DNA from: Pacificoceanicola sp048553275
Lineage (GTDB): Bacteria > Pseudomonadota > Alphaproteobacteria > Rhodobacterales > Rhodobacteraceae
Assembly (NCBI RefSeq): GCF_048553275.1
Contig: NZ_JBLZMW010000021.1
Location: 1 to 64,000 of the forward strand
Direction of reading: 5' to 3'
Length of the DNA stretch: 64,000 bases
Shown here: piece after piece, positions 60,314 to 64,000 of the stretch
Numbering within the stretch: the stretch's first letter is position 1
Layout: each line of letters opens with the position of its first letter
Position numbers and translations under genes: made by a program
The notes under the pieces: generated by a model
The model's database searches: none
Told to the model about the DNA's origin: nothing
What the model saw: the letters and a program-made list of their open reading frames with translations, nothing else

Positions 60314-62233
60314 ATGACCACCGACATTGACATCCGCAAACAGGGCCGCGCCGGGCGCATCACCCTCACCCGACCCAAGGCGCTCAATGCGCTGTCCTAC
60401 GCCATGTGCCTCGCGATAGAGCAGGCTCTTGAGCAATGGCGCAGCGACCCCGATGTCGCCCTGGTCATGATCGACGCGGAGGGCGCGCGCGCCTTTTGCG
60501 CCGGGGGGGACATCGCCGAGATGTACCAGACGGGATGCGACGGAAACATCGACTATGCGCGCCAGTTCTGGCGCGACGAATATCGGCTGAACGCCAAGCT
60601 GGCCGAATACGACAAACCGATTGTCTCATACCTGCATGGGTTTGTGATGGGCGGCGGCGTCGGCCTCGGGGGACATTGCAGCCACCGCATCGTTTGTGAG
60701 AGCACGCAAATCTCCATGCCGGAGGTCGGCATCGGGTTCGTGCCGGATGTCGGTGGGACATACCTGCTCGCCCGCGCCCCCGGCAGGCTGGGCGAATATC
60801 TTGGCCTGACCGCCGCGCGCATGGGGCCGGGCGACGCAATCCACGCGGGCTTTGCCGATCATTTCATCCCGGACTCCGACTGGGACGCGCTCAAGACCAC
60901 GCTTTGCGAGAGCGGTGATGCCGGTGCGGTGGCCGCCTGCGCCGCCCCTGCCCCGGACAGCCCGCTGGCCGCGGAGCAAACGCAGATCGATGCGCTGTTT
61001 GCCGGGGAAGCGTTGAGCGACATTCTCAACCTGCTGGCCGCCGATCGCGGGACGTTTGCGCAGAAGACGTTGAGCACGCTCGGCCGCAATGCGCCGCTCT
61101 CCATGGCCGTGACGCTTGAGATGATCCACCGGCTGCGCCTCAGCTCCGACCTGACCATTCGCAAAGCGCTGGAGCTGGAATACCGCGTCAGCCACCGCAT
61201 CATGGAGCACGGCGATTTCCTCGAAGGCATTCGCGCGGCCATCATCGACAAGGACAAGTCGCCCAAATGGCGGCATGATCCCGGCAAGGTGCCCGCCGTC
61301 GACGTCAGCCGGTTGCTGGCACCGCTGGGCAAGCTGGCGCTGAATTTCAGGGAGAGCAGCATGAAGATCGGATTTATCGGACTGGGAAATATGGGCGGGC
61401 CGATGGCGGCCAACCTGATCAAGGCAGGCCATAGCGTGACCGGCTTTGACGTGGCGGGCGTCACCGTTGATGGCGCGACGCAGGCCGGCAGCGCCGCTGA
61501 GGCCGCCACCGGGGCGGATGTGGTCATCACCATGCTGCCCAACGGCGCGATCCTGCGCAGTGTCGCCGATGAGGTGATCCCCGCGATGGCACAGGGCGCG
61601 GTTCTGCTCGATTGCTCGACCGTGGACGTGGACAGCGCGCGCGCCGTCGCCAATCAAGCCACGGAGCACGGCCTTGGCGCGCTGGATGCGCCGGTCTCCG
61701 GCGGGATCGGCGGCGCCAGCGGCGGCACGCTCACCTTCATGGTCGGCGGCTCGGACGAGGCCTTCGCCAAGGCCAAGCCGCTCTTTGACATCATGGGTCA
61801 GAAAGCCGTGCATTGCGGCCCCTCCGGCAATGGCCAGGCGGCGAAGATCTGCAACAACATGATCCTGGGCGTCACCATGATCGCCACCTGCGAAGCCTTT
61901 GCCCTCGCGGACAAACTCGGCCTCGACCGGCAGGCGATGTTCGATGTGGTCAGCACCTCCTCGGGCTACAGCTGGAGCATGAACGCCTATTGCCCCGCCC
62001 CCGGCATCGGGCCGCAATCGCCCGCCGACAACGGCTACAAACCCGGCTTTGCCGCCGATCTGATGCTCAAGGATCTGCGCCTGTCGCAACAGGCCGCCGA
62101 AAGCGCCGACGCCGACACCCCCATGGGTCAGGCCGCCATGGCGCTCTATGAACAGTTCGTTGAAAACGAAGAGGGCGCAGGCCGCGATTTCAGCGCCATG
62201 TTGCCCCGGTTCGAGACGCGCGGGCGCGGCTGA
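60314..62233 (+). CDS. 3-hydroxyisobutyryl-CoA hydrolase fused to 3-hydroxyisobutyrate dehydrogenase
   Basis: One uninterrupted 639-residue frame. Residues 1-349 form a crotonase-fold hydrolase with FCAGGDIAEMYQ, GFVMGGGVGLG and MPEVGIGFVPDVGGTYLLAR, matching HIBCH. Residues 350-639 start MKIGFIGLGNMGGPMAANL, continue with DAPVSGGIGGASGGTLTFMVGG and the catalytic lysine in GNGQAAKICNNM, and match MmsB. The two are normally separate. Each half has normal full length, and the join LNFRESS-MKIGF contains a GGGAG site 6 nt before an ATG at 61361, so a lost stop codon explains the fusion. Both steps are consecutive in valine catabolism. Confidence 0.85.
   Translation: MTTDIDIRKQGRAGRITLTRPKALNALSYAMCLAIEQALEQWRSDPDVALVMIDAEGARAFCAGGDIAEMYQTGCDGNIDYARQFWRDEYRLNAKLAEYDKPIVSYLHGFVMGGGVGLGGHCSHRIVCESTQISMPEVGIGFVPDVGGTYLLARAPGRLGEYLGLTAARMGPGDAIHAGFADHFIPDSDWDALKTTLCESGDAGAVAACAAPAPDSPLAAEQTQIDALFAGEALSDILNLLAADRGTFAQKTLSTLGRNAPLSMAVTLEMIHRLRLSSDLTIRKALELEYRVSHRIMEHGDFLEGIRAAIIDKDKSPKWRHDPGKVPAVDVSRLLAPLGKLALNFRESSMKIGFIGLGNMGGPMAANLIKAGHSVTGFDVAGVTVDGATQAGSAAEAATGADVVITMLPNGAILRSVADEVIPAMAQGAVLLDCSTVDVDSARAVANQATEHGLGALDAPVSGGIGGASGGTLTFMVGGSDEAFAKAKPLFDIMGQKAVHCGPSGNGQAAKICNNMILGVTMIATCEAFALADKLGLDRQAMFDVVSTSSGYSWSMNAYCPAPGIGPQSPADNGYKPGFAADLMLKDLRLSQQAAESADADTPMGQAAMALYEQFVENEEGAGRDFSAMLPRFETRGRG
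61361..62233 (+). CDS. mmsB: 3-hydroxyisobutyrate dehydrogenase from the internal start
   Basis: Alternative translation start inside the fused frame. ATG at 61361 preceded by CAGGGAGAGC would give a 290-residue MmsB of normal length, oxidising 3-hydroxyisobutyrate to methylmalonate semialdehyde for MmsA. Whether the cell makes this protein separately, the fusion, or both cannot be decided from sequence. Confidence 0.6.
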   Translation: MKIGFIGLGNMGGPMAANLIKAGHSVTGFDVAGVTVDGATQAGSAAEAATGADVVITMLPNGAILRSVADEVIPAMAQGAVLLDCSTVDVDSARAVANQATEHGLGALDAPVSGGIGGASGGTLTFMVGGSDEAFAKAKPLFDIMGQKAVHCGPSGNGQAAKICNNMILGVTMIATCEAFALADKLGLDRQAMFDVVSTSSGYSWSMNAYCPAPGIGPQSPADNGYKPGFAADLMLKDLRLSQQAAESADADTPMGQAAMALYEQFVENEEGAGRDFSAMLPRFETRGRG

Positions 62234-62396
62234 ACGCCGGGCGCTGCCCGGTCCACGCCCGGAAAACAGGAGAGGCCGCCTCACGGGGCGGTCTTTTGCC
62301 GCTCGCTCCTGATAAATTGATTCAAATCATATTCAATTCTCGTGATATCGTTCAAACACAGTTATGACAAAAATCCTTAACCCCGGGGAACTTGAT

Positions 62397-62606
62397 ATGC
62401 TTGCCAAGAACATGGGTCAGACCGACCGCATCCTGCGCACCGTTGTCGGTGTGATTTTGTTGATTGCCTTCTTTTCGATGGCCGCCGGCGTGCTCAAATG
62501 GCTCGCATTGATTGTCGGCGTTGCCATGCTCGCCACCGCTGCCATGGGTTCCTGCCCGCCCTACAGTCTGCTCGGAATCAACACCTGCAAGACCAAGAAT
62601 AACTAA
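62397..62606 (+). CDS. DUF2892 inner-membrane protein
   Basis: A 69-residue protein starting at 62397 (MLAKNMGQTDRILRTVVGVILLIAFF), with GGGGAA upstream. Two hydrophobic segments are present and the C-terminus has SCPPYSLLGINTCK, typical of the YgaP-like DUF2892 family. An ATG at 62364 would add 11 residues but lacks a ribosome binding site. Confidence 0.8.
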   Translation: MLAKNMGQTDRILRTVVGVILLIAFFSMAAGVLKWLALIVGVAMLATAAMGSCPPYSLLGINTCKTKNN

Positions 62607-62617
62607 TATCAAAAAAG

Positions 62618-62638
62618 GGGCCATCGCGGCCCCTTTTC
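62618..62638. terminator. Bidirectional terminator
   Basis: AAAAAA precedes GGGGCC, atcgc, GGCCCC and TTTT. The stem lies between two convergent genes and can serve both. Confidence 0.87.
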
Positions 62639-62660
62639 ACATCTCTTAAATCGGATGCGC

Positions 62661-63230
62661 TCAGGCCGTTTTCCTGCGTCGCAGCCCGATCGAGCCGACG
62701 CCCAGTGCCGCCAGCAGCAACAGACCGCTCGCGGGGAGCGGTACCGGCGGCGGGGTCACGATCGAAGGCCCGGCGGGCACGACAAAGCTCAGGTGGCTGA
62801 TGCCCTTGTCCATGATGACAGCGCCGCCGTGGGTCCCGCCTTCATAGTAATGCGCCACAAATCCGGGACCTGCCTTGAACACCACAAATTCGTAAGCGGT
62901 CAGGGTGGACCAGCTGAAGTGCCGGGACTCGCCCTTTTTCGCGCTATCAAGCGCGGTAAATGTAAACCCCGCCGCTGTGTTGGGATAATCCACCTTGAAC
63001 ATATCATCGGCGCGGATCACGGTGAAATCCGGATCCTTGAAGCTGTTTATAAAACCGAGCAGGTCGGAATTGACCTGGCCCGCCTTGATGTCGTTGCCCT
63101 TCGCCACCGTCAGAACGGCGGTGGGCCCGGTCCCGCCTGTCGCGGGGTCGTTTGTCACAGTGAGAGCATGCAAAGGCGCGGCAGACACGCCCAATGCAAG
63201 TACCATCAGTCCAATAAAACGCGTCATCAT
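62661..63230 (-). CDS. Secreted protein with VPLPA-CTERM sorting signal
   Basis: A 189-residue protein. The N-terminal signal peptide ends near APLHA. The C-terminus reads VPLPASGLLLLAALGVGSIGLRRRK: the VPLPA motif, a hydrophobic span and a basic tail, the exosortase-recognised VPLPA-CTERM signal of many Rhodobacteraceae. The mature region is beta-rich and of unknown function. The start at 63230 (MMTRFIGLM) fits the signal peptide. Confidence 0.85.
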   Translation of the reverse strand: MMTRFIGLMVLALGVSAAPLHALTVTNDPATGGTGPTAVLTVAKGNDIKAGQVNSDLLGFINSFKDPDFTVIRADDMFKVDYPNTAAGFTFTALDSAKKGESRHFSWSTLTAYEFVVFKAGPGFVAHYYEGGTHGGAVIMDKGISHLSFVVPAGPSIVTPPPVPLPASGLLLLAALGVGSIGLRRRKTA

Positions 63231-63346
63231 CTTACCATGTAAACAGAGCAGCAGCCTGGTAACCAAGCCAAGGCACATGGTTAACACTGAAAGCGTTTCA
63301 TTGCCAATCACGTCTTGATGTGGTCATGATTTGGCGACAATCCGCC

Positions 63347-64000
63347 TCATTCCGCGGCCACCTTGCCCGCATTCAGCATCGGTTTGAGATATCGGCCGGT
63401 GTGAGAGCGTTCGACCTCCGCCACCTGCTCCGGCGTGCCAACCGCCACGATCTCGCCGCCGCCATCGCCGCCTTCCGGGCCAATGTCGATGATATGGTCG
63501 GCGGTTTTTACCACGTCGAGGTTGTGTTCGATCACCACCACGGTGTTGCCCTGGTCGACCAGTTCGTGCAGCACTTCCAGCAGCTTGCGCACATCCTCAA
63601 AATGCAGACCCGTGGTTGGCTCGTCGAGGATATAGAGCGTGCGGCCCGTGGAGCGTTTCGCCAACTCCTTCGAAAGTTTGACCCGCTGCGCTTCGCCGCC
63701 CGAAAGCGTCGTCGCCTGCTGGCCAACCTTGATGTACCCAAGGCCCACCCGCATCAGCGCGTCCATCTTGTCGCGAATGCTCGGAACGGCCTTGAAGAAG
63801 TCCTGCGCATCTTCAACCGTCATATCAAGAACGTCCGCGATGCTCTTGCCTTTAAAGCGAATTTCCAAAGTCTCGCGGTTGTATCGCGCGCCTTTGCAGG
63901 TCTCGCAGGTGACATAGACATCCGGAAGGAAATGCATCTCGATCTTGATGACGCCATCGCCCTGACAGGCCTCGCAGCGACCGCCCTTGACGTTGAAGCT
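63347..64000 (-). CDS. uvrA: UvrABC excinuclease subunit A, C-terminal part
   Basis: The C-terminal 218 residues of UvrA, cut by the right edge of the window. The second zinc-finger cysteines (CEACQGDG and CETCKGARY), the signature LSGGEAQRVKLSKELAKRS and the Walker B ILDEPTTGLHFEDVRKLL are visible. UvrA recognises bulky DNA lesions in nucleotide excision repair. Confidence 0.96.
   Translation of the reverse strand, partial: SFNVKGGRCEACQGDGVIKIEMHFLPDVYVTCETCKGARYNRETLEIRFKGKSIADVLDMTVEDAQDFFKAVPSIRDKMDALMRVGLGYIKVGQQATTLSGGEAQRVKLSKELAKRSTGRTLYILDEPTTGLHFEDVRKLLEVLHELVDQGNTVVVIEHNLDVVKTADHIIDIGPEGGDGGGEIVAVGTPEQVAEVERSHTGRYLKPMLNAGKVAAE

Overview
The window is GC-rich chromosomal DNA from an alphaproteobacterium, most likely a marine Rhodobacteraceae/Roseobacter-group bacterium. 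Pointers are the alaS-recA-cckA neighbourhood, an alphaproteobacterial LexA box (GTTC-N7-GTTC) in front of recA, a VPLPA-CTERM secreted protein, a Hint-domain protein, a DUF6525 gene and a complete valine-catabolic gene set. Most frames antisense to real genes are open because of high GC; they are shadows and are left out.

Layout. 1-1740: a zinc-ribbon transposase-like gene with a perfect 23-nt palindrome upstream and another gene starting at the left edge. 1.9-11.6 kb: housekeeping block (small secreted protein, VOC protein, DUF1330, alaS, recA, sulfotransferase-like protein, cckA, RsmB-type methyltransferase). 11.7-28.2 kb: a large divergent hexuronate/aldarate catabolic locus. Its left arm (minus strand) encodes a peptide-type ABC importer, an esterase, an enolase-superfamily dehydratase, glucarate dehydratase, galactarate dehydratase and a GntR/FadR regulator. 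Its right arm (plus strand) encodes an SMP-30 lactonase, a galactonate-dehydratase-like enzyme, an alpha/beta hydrolase, uronate dehydrogenase and 5-dehydro-4-deoxyglucarate dehydratase. Together they would take uronates through aldarolactone and aldarate to 5-dehydro-4-deoxyglucarate and then 2-oxoglutarate semialdehyde.

28.3-33.4 kb is a graveyard: Mu-like prophage remnants, broken IS3, IS5 and IS481/IS3 transposases, and one intact Hint-domain gene. The IS3 relic is unusual because its reading frame is interrupted by several inserts of about 37-41 bp net, each holding a short inverted repeat. 33.4-36.9 kb is a zinc-responsive operon: Zur box, zur, an unrecognised 291-codon gene, cobW-family GTPase, DUF1826 and DUF6525, mostly with overlapping starts and stops. 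An IS110 relic follows.

37.8-53 kb: guaB, an agmatinase-family ureohydrolase, a class III CoA-transferase, an unknown membrane-anchored protein, a RACo-like ferredoxin/ASKHA protein, tRNA-Gly(CCC), an HDAC-family deacetylase coupled to an Lrp regulator, divergent arginase and ornithine cyclodeaminase, gap, small genes, coaD and a CBS protein. 52.8-62.2 kb carries valine catabolism (LysR regulator, mmsA, acyl-CoA dehydrogenase, and a single open frame that fuses 3-hydroxyisobutyryl-CoA hydrolase to 3-hydroxyisobutyrate dehydrogenase). The two valine transcription units share a 14-bp inverted repeat TTGCA-N4-TGCAA. Between them sit two paralogous small proteins, a YbdK-type ligase and a GT4 glycosyltransferase. 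The window ends with a DUF2892 protein, the VPLPA-CTERM protein and the C-terminal part of uvrA.

All calls rest on reading the sequence and on remembered family features; no search was run.
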